Assembly (NCBI GenBank): GCA_032718475.1
Contig: JAUCBJ010001223.1
Span: forward strand, 62,001-126,000
DNA length: 64,000 bases
DNA from: Nemertoderma westbladi
Lineage: Eukaryota > Xenacoelomorpha > Nemertodermatida > Nemertodermatidae
Direction: 5' to 3'
Each line of letters opens with the position of its first letter. The first letter of the stretch is position 1. Below the pieces are notes generated by a model, which was given only the letters and a program-made list of their open reading frames with translations, did no database searches and was not told where the DNA came from. The position numbers and the translations under genes were made by a program. Shown piece after piece: positions 22,517 through 35,639 of the stretch.

Positions 22517-24052
22517 ACTCTCGATATTTTTACTCTCGATATTTTTCAACATTCTATATTTTTTTCAACACTCGATATTTTTCAACACTCGATATTTTTC
22601 AACACTCGATATTTTTCAACACTCGATATTTTTCAACACTCGATATTTTTCAACACTCGATATTTTTCAACACTCGATATTTTTCAACACTCGATATTTT
22701 TCAACACTCGATATTTTTCAACACTCGATATTTTTCAACACTCGATATTTTTCAACACTCGATATTTTTCAACACTCGATATTTTTCAACACTCTCTCGA
22801 TATTTTTCAACACTCGATATTTTTCAACACTCGATATTTTTACTCTCGATATTTTTCAACACTCGATATTTTTCAACACTCGATATTTTTCAACACTCGA
22901 TATTTTTACTCTCGATATTTTTCAACACTCGATATTTTTACTCTCGATATTTTTCAACACTCGATATTTTTACTCTCGATATTTTTCAACACTCGATATT
23001 TTTACTCTCGATATTTTTCAACACTCGATATTTTTACTCTCGATATTTTTCAATACTCGTTATTTTTACTCTCGATATTTTTCAACACTCGATATTTTTA
23101 CTCTCGATATTTTTCAACACTCGATATTTTTACTCTCGATATTTTTCAACACTCGATATTTTTACTCTCGATATTTTTCAACACTCAATATTTTTACTCT
23201 CGATATTTTTCAACACTCGATATTTTTCTCTCGATATTTTTCAACACTCGATATTTTTACTCTCGATATTTTTCAACACTCGATATTTTTACTCTCGATA
23301 TTTTTCAACACTCGATATTTTTACTCTCGCTATTTTTCAACACTCGATATTTTTACTCTCGATATTTTTCAACACTCGATATTTTTACTCTCGATATTTT
23401 TCAACACTCGATATTTTTACTCTCGATATTTTTCAACACTCGATATTTTTACTCTCGATATTTTTCAACACTCGATATTTTTACTCTCGATATTTTTCAA
23501 CACTCGATATTTTTACTCTCGATATTTTTCAATACTCGATATTTTTACTCTCGATATTTTTCAACACTCGATATTTTTACTCTCGATATTTTTCAACACT
23601 CGATATTTTTACTCTCGATATTTTTCAACACTCGATATTTTACTCTCGATATTTTTCAACACTCGATATTTGTACTCTCGCTATTTTTCAACACTCGATA
23701 TTTTTACTCTCGATATTTTTCAACACTCGATATTTTTACTCTTGATATTTTTCAACACTCGATATTTTTACTCTCGATATTTTTCAACACTCGATATTTT
23801 TACCATCGATATTTTTCAACACTCGATATTTTTACTCTCGATATTTTTCAACACTTGATATTTTTACTCTCGATATTTTTACTCTCGATATTTTTCAACA
23901 CTCGGTATTTTTACTCTCGATATTTTTACCCTCGATATTTTTACTCTCGATATTTTTTGAATTCTCGATATTATCGTTATTTTTCAACACTCGATGTTTT
24001 TACTCGCGTTATTTTTACTCTCGATATTTTTCATGTCTCGATATTTTTCAAT
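22517..24052. repeat. 15/17-bp minisatellite, right array, copy B
   Basis: Counterpart of 10612-12011 but about 136 bp longer. The gain is near the change from pure 17-mers to 32-bp dimers (22790-22930), including a partial unit CTCTCGATA at 22795, so the array changed length after duplication. Confidence 0.95.
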
Positions 24053-24370
24053 ATAACCTCTTGGTTTATCACCGAGATATTGTGAGACATAAACAAGCTT
24101 TTATTTATTATTTTAATATTAGTTTAATACCTAATAATTTTTGTATTTTATTTAGGACTATTTGCTTAATTTTCTTGATACTTTTTTTGTAATTACTTAT
24201 ATATATACATTCCATTGATGCATTTAAACTGTCATGTTCTAGTGGCCTGGTGGGGGATTAATACTCGTTAACAATTTAAATCCGATAATTAATTTGAATA
24301 TTCTTGTTGATTACCTATTATTTTTATTTTTAACACTAACCTTTAACTCTTTAACCACTTTATACACAGC

Positions 24371-24680
24371 TGATATTGGAATTCAACTTGGACAACTTGG
24401 AATTCAACACTCTCCTGATTGGCTGTCTGATAAAAAAATTTCTCTAAATATAACTAAAACCGAATTTACTATAATTTCTAACAAACGTTTTAATCCCCCA
24501 GATCACCAAATCCGGATAAATAACTCCCCTATTACGTTCAAAAACTCAACCAAATTTATAGGCATTTCCGTTGACAACAATCTCTCCTGGAAACTGCACA
24601 TAATTAAGAAAATCTCAAAAACTGGTGGTTTATTTTACAAAACTAAGATATATTTTTATGGTCTTGGCTTTACAAGCCAC
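24371..24680 (+). pseudogene. RT C-terminal remnant of a CR1/L2-type LINE, copy B
   Basis: Duplicate of 12330-12640 with a few substitutions (KFIGISVDNN in place of KFLGSSVDNN). Confidence 0.7.
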
Positions 24681-24733
24681 GCTATTGCCGGGGCCGTTAT
24701 ATGTACAGTACTATATATTCTCTATCTATCTAA

Positions 24734-25492
24734 TTGTACATTGTGCATTTCAAGCTTCCTGACATCACATCAACTCCTGCTGACGACCTGTCATACTCAA
24801 ATGCAAACCAAGCACAGATCGGATACAGCAGGTTACGAGTGAAGATTGGAAATCGCATTTCGGTGGTCTGCTTGGGAGTGAAAAAATACCGAGCTTCCCA
24901 GTCATTGAAGACATTGTTGTCGAGGACATGGATGCTGAAATCTCGGCCACTGAAATAACCAGCAATATTTCGAAATCAGCCAATGGCAAGGCAGCTGGCG
25001 GCCCTGATGGCATAACCAACGAGTGTCTCAAACAGGGGTATGGAATATTTAATGTCTTCCTAGTCGCCTTGTTGTCGTTCTGTTTCAACAACGCTATCAT
25101 TCCGACTCAGTGGTCAACTAGTTATTTAATTTCCCTATATAATGGGAAGGGTAGCCTAAGACTACCAGGTTCATATCGCGGTATCACTCTAATGAGCTTT
25201 TCTTCTAAAAACATACACAGCCATACTAGATTCACGTCTCTACTCGTGGGCTGAGCGTAGTTTGATATTTCCAGCTGAACAATTTGGGTTCATAGTAGAA
25301 ACTTCAACAATCAAAGCTACAAAAATCCTGTACAGCAAATCTCCAGTTCTTTGGGTGAACCAAAGGGTCACAAGTATTGTGTCTTTGTAGACTTTGAAAA
25401 AGCGTTTGACAAAGTGAACTGAGTCAAGCTTATAATTAAACTTCACAAACTTGGTGTCAGCACTACGTTCCTGAAAGCTCTTTGGGCTATTA
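24734..25492 (+). pseudogene. Older non-LTR reverse transcriptase, 5' part, copy B
   Basis: Duplicate of 12693-13452, with a one-base deletion near 24785 and two or three substitutions. In this copy the 3' part of the same gene still lies downstream of the inserted LINE. Confidence 0.75.
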
Positions 25493-25734
25493 TTTGTGTA
25501 AATTGTATCTTGGTTGTCATTTGGTTCACTTGTTACTTCTCCTATTACCCAGACAGACAATTGGTTTCCTGACAATTTGGAAACCCCGATCATTGACAAT
25601 TGGAACGGATTTTCCTGCTGGCTGGTGGTTGGTAAATGTTGTGATGTAATACGGTACCGGTTTCAGATTAGGCCTAACTCTATAGTCTTCAGTTGTAATA
25701 AATGGATTGACTGCAGACAACTGGAAACTGAGTA

Positions 25735-26662
25735 ATGTCGTTGTCGGCCGGCGATCCTTCGCTGGGCGACATACTTACACATATTAAATCTCTGCAGAGA
25801 GAAAGTCGTGATAATTTTAAAGAGATCAAAGATGACATTAGGAAACTAAATACGGGAACAGATTCTTTAACGACTAGGGTTGATGAACACCAAGATTTCC
25901 TAACAGCTGTTTTTCTCGAAAATGACCGTGAACGTCAGTATCACCGACAGTATAATACACTAATTCACGGTGTAGTTAAACAACCTGGGGAACTCGTGCA
26001 TAATTGTTATGATGGAATTCAGAATATTCTCGTTTCCCTCAACATTGCTAATGATAGCGTTGACTCCTGTCATCGCTTGGGGAAGTTTTCTAAAAAATCT
26101 GAGGCGAAACCGCCTCCGATTGTTCTAAAGTTTAAGGGACAAGTGGCGCGAAACAACATTTTTCAAAACCTGGATAAACTTCCAACTGGCGTATCACTTC
26201 TCCGACCATTTAACCCCATTTAGAGCTCGACTTCTTAAGTTCTGTCGGTTTCTTGTGCAAAGGGAATGTTTCAATAAGGTCGTTGTTCGTAACGGACAAA
26301 TTCGATTGCGAATCTCATCTGACTCCAATTCTTACCACAATATCTACACTTACGAGGATGTCAGGGTTCTGCTCGGTAATCGTAAACCTCCCAACGTGAC
26401 GATTCCTAATACTTACGAAGAAATTCTTTCTTTCTTGAGTCTCGATCGGTCAACTGTTGCAGCCAACTCCTTGACCAACGGAGCCGGCGCTCAACTGGAT
26501 CTGGACGAATTCACGGTCCAGGATAATACAAAGAAAAGAAAGAAGAAGAAACCCAGAGCAACTCCGGGAACTGAAACTCGAGCGATGAATCTTCGTTCGG
26601 GATCTCTTCCTAACTCTCCTCCAAACTCAAACAACTACTTGTTACTATCTGACGGTGAATAA
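25735..26662 (+). pseudogene. LINE ORF1, copy B, frameshifted
   Basis: Identical to the copy A ORF1 until about 26198, where one extra T (CACTTCTCC in place of CACTCTCC) shifts the frame and stops it at 26223 after 162 codons. The remainder (26255-26662) is open in the original frame. RNA-binding core is cut in half. Confidence 0.85.
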
Positions 26663-27128
26663 TAAACCAGTAAGTTGTTTTTTCTGAATTACTCTGAGAT
26701 ATACTGTACATTAGTGCCATTTCCTAATGGCTGTATTAAGCCTAGTAATTATTTTGTTTTAAACCAGAAGCTGTCCTGTAGGCCTATGTCTAGTCGTAAA
26801 TTACTTGGTTTTTTAAACAAGTTTGTAGTTTCTATATAACTTTGGAAGTTTATAAATTGTTCCAACTTAATGTTGATTCTTAAGTAACTCGAAAGTATTT
26901 CTTTTTATGTAAGTACGTTGTCGTTTGTTTACAAACTAAATTTAAATTGTGTTATTTGATTATAACTGTTAGTCATTCTATCTATTTGTGCTTTATTTAG
27001 AGGTCAATTCTGGCCCTGTACCTTTGATTTATTTCAAGCGTTAGTTAAGTTATATTAAGTTACTATCAGTATCGGTAGTATATATATAACCCTCCACTAC
27101 CCCCCCCCCCCCCCCCCCCCCCCTACCG

Positions 27129-30100
27129 ATGGCCCATCTGGACTCCCCGTCTTGTCATTTATGCTTCACTATTTTTAATAAAAATGATATATATTTTCGC
27201 TGTGCGGTGTGTAGTTGTAATTACCACTTTCAGTGTGGCTCTAATCTCTCACTTTCAGATTTTAAATTGTCCCTACAATATCTGCCACCATACTGTATCC
27301 ATTGTTCGGCCTCCATATTTCCCTTTTCAAATATCGACAATGATGATCTCGACATTTTTCAGGAAGATCTAAGCCCTGACGAAATTAATTCTGCTTCTGA
27401 GGAGACCAGCCCAAATAATATTTTTAAGGACATTGACCCCGACTCTAACTTAGCTGTGAACTTAAATGGTGGTGGGTATTTTACTGAGGAACAATTTAAC
27501 GCTAAATTTAATCCCACTTTAGACACATTTTCTGTCCTTAGCTTAAATTGTGCTAGTCTACGTAAAAATTTCACTGATCTAACAGTTTTCCTTGAGTCGC
27601 TCAAAATTAAATTAGATGTATTGACATTTAGTGAAACGTTTTTCTCAGAGAACGACGAACTAGGTTTATATAAAATCGACGGCTACTCTTCTCCTATAGT
27701 TGACTTCAGAGGTTATGGCAAAAAGAACCGCGGCGGGACAGCTGTGTATGTTAACGAAGATTGTAAATGGAAATTCCGCCCTGATTTAAAAATGAGCGAA
27801 GTGGAGAATTGTTGGGTCGAAGTGTACCGTTGTGATTCAAATAAGAAAGTAATTATAGGTTGTATTTATCGCCCTGAAACTATTACTGTCCCTAAATTTA
27901 ATCACTTATTAGAATCTCAATTACAATTCTTAAATAATTCTAGAACAGATGTAATAGTTTGTGGCGATATTAATATAGACGTAAACAAAAGTACTCCTAT
28001 ATCATTCAATTACTCTCAAATACTAAGTGCAAACGGATTTAACCAAACTATAAAAGTACCAACTAGAATTACGGCTCACTCCAAAACAACAATTGATCAT
28101 ATAAGTACCAATATTACCTCTTCGATCTGTTATTCTGGTGTCTTTTCGGCCAAAGTCGGCAATTCTGATCACCTACCTACATTCATGGTTCTAAATAACT
28201 ACAATACTTATTTCAACAATAGTCGAGAACATATGACTGTTTTTGATTACTCAAAATTTGATCGTAATCTCTTTTTTGCCGACTGTATCCTACCCTCCAG
28301 CTGGTCGTATAAAGCGGATTCAATCCCACTAAAAGATAAATATTCCGCCTTTTATGATGACTTTAGTAAGATATGCAACAACAATTTAACGACTAAGGTC
28401 ATATCTCATAAAAAAATTCCTCGAAAACCTTGGTTGTCGCATAACCTCATTCAGTCATCAATAAATAAAAATAAACTTTATCGAAAATATCTACTGCACC
28501 CAACAAATAGTAACTTCAAAAAATACAAAGATTATAGGAATACGTTTGTAAGCGCTATTCGTACTGCACAAAAAAATTATTATCACCAACAATTTCAAAA
28601 CCACGGTCAAAATATGAAAAAAACCTGGTCTACAATAAATTCTGTACTGCACAGAGCTGATAGAGCAAGCTGCCCCAAGAAAATTATTATTAAGATAGAT
28701 GGCCAAGCAGATATAGAAGTGAAGGAACTGGATCAGATTGCTGAAGAGTTCAATAAACACTTTTCATCTATTGGCCCAAAACTAACAACTCAAATACAAC
28801 CTGCTAGCAATTCTCGTCCACTACGTTATATCAAAAACTTAAGCGCTAAGTCGTTTGTTTTACTAGAGACTTCTCCTGTTGAGGTTGAATATAATCTGCT
28901 TCACCTAACTGATTCCTTGGCGACTAATGATAAGGGGGTTCCAATAAAATTAATAAAAATTGCAGCAAATCCAATCTCAATCCATTTAAGTTACCTTATA
29001 AACATATCCATAACAAAAGGCTTTTTTCCGGACCAATTAAAACACGCGAAAGTTATTCCAGTATTCAAAAATGAAGATCCATTCAATGTTAATAATTATC
29101 GTCCAATCTCGCTTCTACCTATTTTTAGTAAAATTTATGAACGTATAATCAATGATCAGTTATTATCATACTTTGAGCAGCTTTCGTTATTAACTCCGAA
29201 CCAATACGGATTTAGGAAAAAATCAACTACAACCCTGGGTATATTAAGTATAGTGGAGAAACTACGCTCAGCATTAGACTCCGGAGACACTGCATGTGTA
29301 GTTTACCTAGACCTCCAGAAGGCCTTTGATACGTTAGACCATCCAATTCTCTTAAGAAAGCTAGAGGCTTACGGCGTCCGTGGCACTCCATTTAATTTAA
29401 TTAAAGATTATTTAGCTAATCGAACTCAAGTAGTTTCGATTAATAATATTCTTTCATCATCTCAACCACTAGTTTGTGGGGTGCCCCAGGGGTCGATTCT
29501 GGGTCCTCTACTTTTTCTAATTTTTATTAATGATCTTCCTAATGTATCTGATTTATTAACGACTATGTTTGCTGATGACACAAGTCTCCTCCACGTAGGT
29601 AATGAACCTTTAGCTGTGATCAATAGTGTAAACATCGAGTTCGATAAAATTGTAGATTGGCTCCATGATAATAAATTATCCCTAAATGTAAAAAAAACTG
29701 AATATTCTATATTTACTAATAAACGAGTTGACCTTAATTCCCTCCCTAAAGTGAAGCTAAAATGTGCGAGTTTGCTGAGATCTAATATTTCAAAATACTT
29801 AGGAATAAAAATAGATAGCAAATTATCTTGGAAATCACACGTAACCTTTATACTAAAAAAAATTAGTAAAACATGTGGTATTTTTTATAAATTACGCCAC
29901 ATATTCCCCCTCCATATTCTTAGAACTTTATACTTCTCTTTAATTCACCCATATATCCAATACGGAATTACAGTTTGGGGAAGTACATATGAATCCGTAA
30001 TAAAATTAAATAAATTAATAAAATAAATTAGCGCACCAGATCCAACATCGTTTCGTCAAGCGTCCTCACTCCCCATTTACCAGTCACTTGATATTTTACC

Positions 30101-30407
30101 TGTTGACCAATTATATAAACATGAAGTAATCAAATTTATGTACGATATACATCATAAAAAGTGTTTCAATTCTCCGGAAATATATAATTTATTTACTAAA
30201 ACATCTAAAGTCCACCATTACGGCACACGTTCAGTTACCAGCGATTCATTTTATGTACCTCCAATCAAACTAGTAGTAGCCATGCAATCAATACGTTACC
30301 AGGGACCTATACTCTGGAACTCAATAGGAACCGATTATCGAAATTCTAAAACAAAAAGGTCTTTTTCGTTAAAAGTAAAACGTAAATTACTTAATAATAA
30401 TACTTAA
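27129..30407 (+). CDS. LINE ORF2 with in-frame stop, copy B
   Basis: Reads the same 965-residue sequence as copy A to the TAA at 30024-30026, then continues in frame to 30407. All PHD, endonuclease and RT motifs are unchanged. The shared stop shows it predates the segmental duplication. ORF1 beside it is broken, so this copy is the less complete of the two. Confidence 0.85.
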
Positions 30408-30786
30408 ATGATATATTTATTAGTAATTATTAACACAATGGTCTGTCTGGTGCTTTCTACTAAATTTAATTTGTCTAATTTATTGCATTATTGTTTTAGA
30501 TTCATTGGCATCAATTATATATGTGTTGTGTTGATATGTTGCAGCTACGACTGAGTATACTAACAATTAATACCATTGTATAATAATGAAGTAATGACAT
30601 GTAAATGACAAGACTAATCAGCCCCAGCGCCCCCCCCCCCCCCCCTCCCCACCAAACCCCCTCCCTAGGCTCCAACATTTACTAGCGTTGCTACTCGTTG
30701 GTGCCTCCCAGTTATATATTTTTTGTGATTAGTGCAATTTAAATATTCTTTATTATTGGGAAATATATATTTGATTTGATTTGATC

Positions 30787-31693
30787 AGGGTGACAAAATG
30801 TCCCCTCATTTATTCGCACTTTTCGTCGCTGATCTCCCCGCAGCCTCGATTTTTACGGGTGTGCTAGTGCTCATGTATGCTGACGGTGTAGTGATAGTGA
30901 GTGATACCATCGAAAAAACACAGGATGCACTTATAGACTGTCACCATACTGTATAAATAACTCACTGTCTGTCAACATTGCAAAGGCAGAGGCTGTGAAA
31001 TTCCGCCGTGATGGCTGATTGGCTGTTGCTGACAAGCTTACATATAACAATAAGCAAATCAAATTTGTTTACAGTTTCAACTACCTTGGTATTGTACTAA
31101 CTGCATTTAACTCGAATTCTGGACACCTAAAACATCACTACAGTAAGGCCATTGCTGGCACCATCAGTCTATCCATCAATGTAGACCTGCAAATGGTCTC
31201 ACTGTCGTCAGCGATGTGCCTCTACCAACTTGTGATCATTCCTTCTGCATTATACGGAGTGGAGGTTTTCAACCTAGATAGGGACAGCCAACTGATTCAA
31301 GTTCACCTACGAAAGATCAAAGCGTTTTACTTCAAGTTGTGGGCAGGAGTTAGCAAGTTCTCGTCTTCCACTTCTATATTAAATGCTATAGAAGACACAC
31401 CCTGTGACCCTCGGAAACTAACTCTTACCAGATTATCTGGTTTTCGTCGACGCTTCGTGGCACAACATCTGAGCAATGGACATCACCATCTGCTCTGTTT
31501 TGACTCGCGCTGTTGGAGACCAAAGCTGAACTGTGTCTGTAAACTCTGCGGAGCGGCAGCAGGCTCACCAGACCATCTATTGTCCGATTGTTCCTGGGCT
31601 GCACCGGTGACAGGAGATTCCCTGCTTGCACGACTCAAAAAGATACATGAGGCAATAGCAATCCTCGACAAACTGATCAGAATCTGCCATTAG
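30787..31693 (+). pseudogene. Older non-LTR reverse transcriptase, 3' part
   Basis: Continues the RT interrupted at 25492: GDKMSPHLFALFVADLP (motif B, within the last bases of copy B), then LMYADGVVIVSD (motif C with ADG in place of ADD), the thumb FNYLGIVLTAFNS, and a C-terminal zinc-like motif CKLCGAAAGSPDHLLSDC (CX2C...HX4C). The C-terminal frame is open 31019-31693; a stop near 30955 and the ADG change mark it as dead. Present once only, which places the original locus at the right-hand junction. Confidence 0.75.
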
Positions 31694-32070
31694 TAGGCCT
31701 ATAGTATATGAAATAGTACTTACTACCCTGTAATGTGCATGTCAAATGTCTTGTCCTAAGTATTACGTTCTCATGTAAGTACAGAAGTAAGTAGTAATGA
31801 AGTAGGTTCTTCACGATATAACTTCCTTGATATATATTAGTCTTACATCAGTATATAATATATAGATAGAACAGTACAACAGTAGAGCACTGACTACACC
31901 GTCACCAGTCACTTACAGCAGTATGTAAATATGGTAATGTATGTATCTCCTGCAGTACCGGTAACTATCTACCAAGCACCAGCACTTAGGTCCTATGAAA
32001 TAGATAATAATATAACACTAAGCACATATTATTATATACAATTTACAGTAATCCGACTAATACTCCTGCT
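31694..32070. other. No gene seen
   Basis: AT-rich non-coding sequence with many TAGTA/TACTGTA words; no ORF or defined repeat. Confidence 0.5.
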
Positions 32071-32173
32071 AGAGTTCATTTTTAGAGTTTAGTGTTTATG
32101 TTTCGTAGTTTATATATCTATATCTATCCATCCCTGGACATTTTTATTATTTAAAACCCGGAGCCAACGTTAA

Positions 32174-33728
32174 CCCTATTAAACCCGGGGGGTGGTCAAT
32201 ATGACCTCCCCCGTGGTTTTTTTATTATAATTCTGAAACAAACACAGTTGGGAATCTGAAATTTTACGACTTTTCCTAAAAATCTATTGTCTTCCTAGTA
32301 GTGAAAACCGTTTTCAAAAATATTGGGTACTTTTCGAGTTATAGTACCATTTTTTAACCCTACTTTTGGCACTTTTTTTGAGACGTTTTTTGAAAATTAC
32401 ATTTCATTAAATATGAATTGTAACATCTCTATTTTTGATTTACACCGGTTTTTTGGTGTTAGAAATTTGATGGAATTCATATAAATTGATTTAGAAATTT
32501 CAAACTTGTTTTTTTCGGTGGGTGCCAAATTTTGGTGCCAGCACCAAATTTTGAAATAAGTCAATTTTGTAAATTGATCGTTTGAAACTTGTTTTTTACG
32601 CAATTGGGGTTTTTTGGGTTTCTGGATTCGATGAAATATATACGAGTTGCACCAAGCGTATCAAACTTGTATTTTTCGGTGCTGTGTGCAAATTTTGGTG
32701 CTAGCACGAAATTTTGAAAATCCATTCAATAGATAAAATTGCTTGTGACAATTTATTTCTTGCGTTTTAGAGGTTTATGGCTGTTCTGAATTCAATGGAA
32801 AATATAATTATCGAACTAGACATCTCAAACTTGTATTTTTCGGATGTGGGTGCAAAATGTGGTGCTAGCACCAAATTTTGAAAACCATCAAATATATCAA
32901 TTGATTGTGTCACCTTGTTTCTTGCGTTATACGGGTTTGTGATGGTTCTGAATTCAATGGAATCAGTAAAAATTTCATAAGAGTTCTCAAACTTGTATTT
33001 TTCGCCGGTGGGTGAAAATTGTTGTGCCAGCACCAAATTTTGGAAAATATGCAAATTGATAAGTAGATAGTATCACCTTGTTTCTTGCGTTATACGGGTT
33101 TATGAGGGTCCTGAATCCGATGGAATCAATAAAAACAGCACTGGACATCGCAAACTTGTACTTTTTGGTGATGGGTACGAAATTTGGTGCTAGCACCAAA
33201 ATTTGCCAAATTACGCCGAAAAATACAAGTAGCAATGATCTGGCATATTAGAAATGTATTCCATTAGAATCAGCGCCCTCGAAAACCTGAAAATGTGAAT
33301 TTATAGCATCGTATAAGTGAATTAAAAATTTTGTGTTCTAACTGAAAAGTGCTGGTTACTTGTTTTTTTCATTTTTTTCCTACGCAGAGAGGACTAAACA
33401 GCCATTTATAGTAATCATATCATTTTTTAATATTTTCCAATGTATTTTGCACCCCAGAAAACCTGTATTGAAAAATAATTAGCCGAAAATGTAACTTTCA
33501 AATTTGGTGAAAATTGTGCACTACTTGTAATTTTGGTGCTGCAATATAACCACCCCAGTAGATATTATCGAAAAAAAATTTTTCGGTCGGATCCAGACAA
33601 GTGATACCTACGTACAAACAAAAAATCAGACGTTTTCGTAAATATTTGTAGATTTTAGAGGGGGGGGGTCAAAATGACCCGGTATTTTTTACCGGTTTAT
33701 ACCGTTTTATAGCCCGGTATTAATAGGG
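32174..33728. mobile_element. Complete piggyBac-type non-autonomous element, 1,555 bp, carrying a satellite
   Basis: Flanked by TTAA on both sides (32170-32173 and 33729-33732). Terminal repeats CCCTATTAAACCCGG and CCGGTATTAATAGGG are inverted, and both ends carry G-rich runs with GGTCAANATGACC. The empty paralogous site at 41532 has one TTAA. TTAA duplication and a CCCT end are hallmarks of piggyBac transposition. No transposase ORF; the centre is a five-unit 162-bp satellite. Confidence 0.9.
32501..33230. repeat. 162-bp tandem satellite, about 4.5 units, inside the piggyBac-type element
   Basis: Units start CAAACTTGTNTTTTTCGG at 32501, 32662, 32826, 32988 and 33151 (spacings 161, 164, 162, 163). 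Units are strongly diverged, so the array is old. Each has a palindrome GGTGCTAGCACC or near version with AAATTTTG beside it. Two more units lie in the related element at 8032 and 8191. Confidence 0.9.
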
Positions 33729-34079
33729 TTAATGTTTCAAAAGTTTAAATTTCGAAGTATCAATAATATAGAAGTTATACCAGATTTCCAGCTTTCAAAT
33801 CCTGCAACATTGGCTTCCATCATTCCTGTACATCCGACGAGGTCAGCTGTGAGTAACTTGTCAAAATCTCAACGTTTTCCATATTATAATTCGTTTATCA
33901 TTGTCATATCATTGTAATTCGCTATTTTCGGAATTAGCGCCAAAATTACCCTGTAGGTATCAAAACCATAAAAGATTATTTTTGAAAAAATTTGAATACT
34001 GTTTGGTCAGTTGGAATCAGGCAACAATTTTAATGTCATTTTTATCGTGGTAGCTATTCTGGGACACTTTCTCTATATA

Positions 34080-34761
34080 CAGTACAGGCCACCAGAAAAA
34101 GCAGATTTCATCCAATGTGATCACATGTGAACACATTTGTTCAAGTCATCTGATTGGCAGGTTATGGCGAGTTATCTTCTAGATCACACAGCAGGAGGTT
34201 AACTTGCTGGGACCGACAAAGGCTTTGTGTGCGGTGCGCCTGTATGTCTGATATCAGGTAGATGACCAGGGCGTAACATTGCGGACATGGGCTGTATTGG
34301 TAGAGAGAGAACTACATACAAGACCACATGGAGGTTCACGGAGTGTATGGGTGGAGGAGCCTAGACCATTGAATTATTAATTTAGTGCAGGGAGATGTCG
34401 CGCCATTAGTCTGACACCGAGAGGGCACAGAGAAACACCAGAAGATGCCTTAACATCACTAACTATAGGCCTGCCTACTAGACACTATTAACCGCACACT
34501 ATAAAGGTAAACAAAATCCTTATCGCATTTCCAGCTGCAGTGAGTGACAGTTAGCGGCAAACTACAGAGAGTTTCCAGATTACTAAGCGTTTCAAAAGTA
34601 TTCAATTGTATCCTTTGGCGAAAAAATTTTGGTTGTTGCCAATTCAATTATGTTCAATTATGTTCAATTGTCCCGTTCAACAACATTACATTACACTGGT
34701 ACACATTTGATAAAATGTGTTCACAATTGTACAAATCTGCGTTTTCTGGTGGCCTGTACTG
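34080..34761. mobile_element. Tc1/mariner-type MITE, 682 bp
   Basis: Inverted ends CAGTACAGGCCACCAGAAAA (34080) and TTTTCTGGTGGCCTGTACTG (34761), flanked by TA on each side (34078-34079 and 34762-34763). Similarity continues inward through GCAGATTT. No transposase. TA target plus CAGT start fits Tc1/mariner. Confidence 0.85.
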
Positions 34762-34763
34762 TA

Positions 34764-35639
34764 TCTATTAATTTATATATCTATATCTATCATGATACTA
34801 CAATGATACATACATGATAGGATATAATGACTTTTATCCTTGGCTAAAAAATTATGACGCAATTGCATGGTATAAATTCCATCGGACTATTATAACACAA
34901 ATAATTCACCGAAATTATTATGTGTTGTCGTTAAAGTAGTCCATTGCACTGCAAAATATATTTACATATACAGTATAAGTCAATGATGCAATTCTTATGA
35001 CATCTGTTTCTGTATTTATGTAACAGCGGGTCGCCGGATTCATATTCATAGTTGCATCTAATAAATATACTTTATTTATTGATTTATTAATCCCCCCAAC
35101 ATTCCATCTATGGAAATAGCTGTATTGTGAGAAGTACTGTATATAAGCTGATATAATACTGTCATTGTCTAAACATTGATACACATTGTTGGGTAAATAT
35201 AAATTGTTGGATTCGAATTTCGAATAATTAGTAGAAGACCGTTAGGTCTTCTTACTGTAAAAGTATTCGCTATCTATCTATGTATGACGCATGTATTTCG
35301 GGTGAACTCCTCTGAAGCTATAGCTCATCCGTCAATGAAAGTTATATCAATCGACGCAGCTCAACCCCAGGATGTGGAAAAATGTTTCAAAAAATATTAT
35401 TAAAGTGTCTTTTTTTTATTTAGAAAAATAGGCCCAAAATACGAAAATTACAATAGACTAAATGATAAAAACACCAGCTGCAGGTTTGCTTAAGGGCCTG
35501 TAAGCTACTACTATTTATTGAAGTAAAAAATTTATTACGCATGACATTTACCCCAGCAATACGACTGCGATGCTGGACTTGCTGTATGTTATATATAATA
35601 TCTGTTTACTGGTGTACTGACTCAATAGGCCTATAGCAT
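34764..35639. other. No gene seen
   Basis: AT-rich, no supported ORF, RNA gene or clear repeat structure. Confidence 0.5.

Larger units (their letters stand above)
25493..30785 (+). mobile_element. CR1/L2-type LINE, copy B
   Basis: Duplicate of 13453-18744, offset 12,040-12,041 bp. It was copied with the segment, not inserted separately, since flanks and internal stop are identical. Confidence 0.85.
18803..30843. repeat. Tandem segmental duplication, copy B (12,041 bp)
   Basis: Same gene order as copy A. It ends GATCTCCCCGCAG (30843) and then continues directly into the rest of the older LINE RT, so this copy keeps the native right flank while copy A keeps the native left flank. Copy B carries 554 bp of gag plus MITE absent from A, longer minisatellite arrays, and a one-base insertion that breaks the LINE ORF1. 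Confidence 0.92.
32071..33905. repeat. Dispersed repeat, filled copy (paralogue of 41431-41705)
   Basis: The flanks 32071-32173 and 33729-33905 match, in order, the uninterrupted sequence at 41431-41705. The piggyBac-type element at 32174-33728 is the only large difference between the two loci. Confidence 0.85.
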
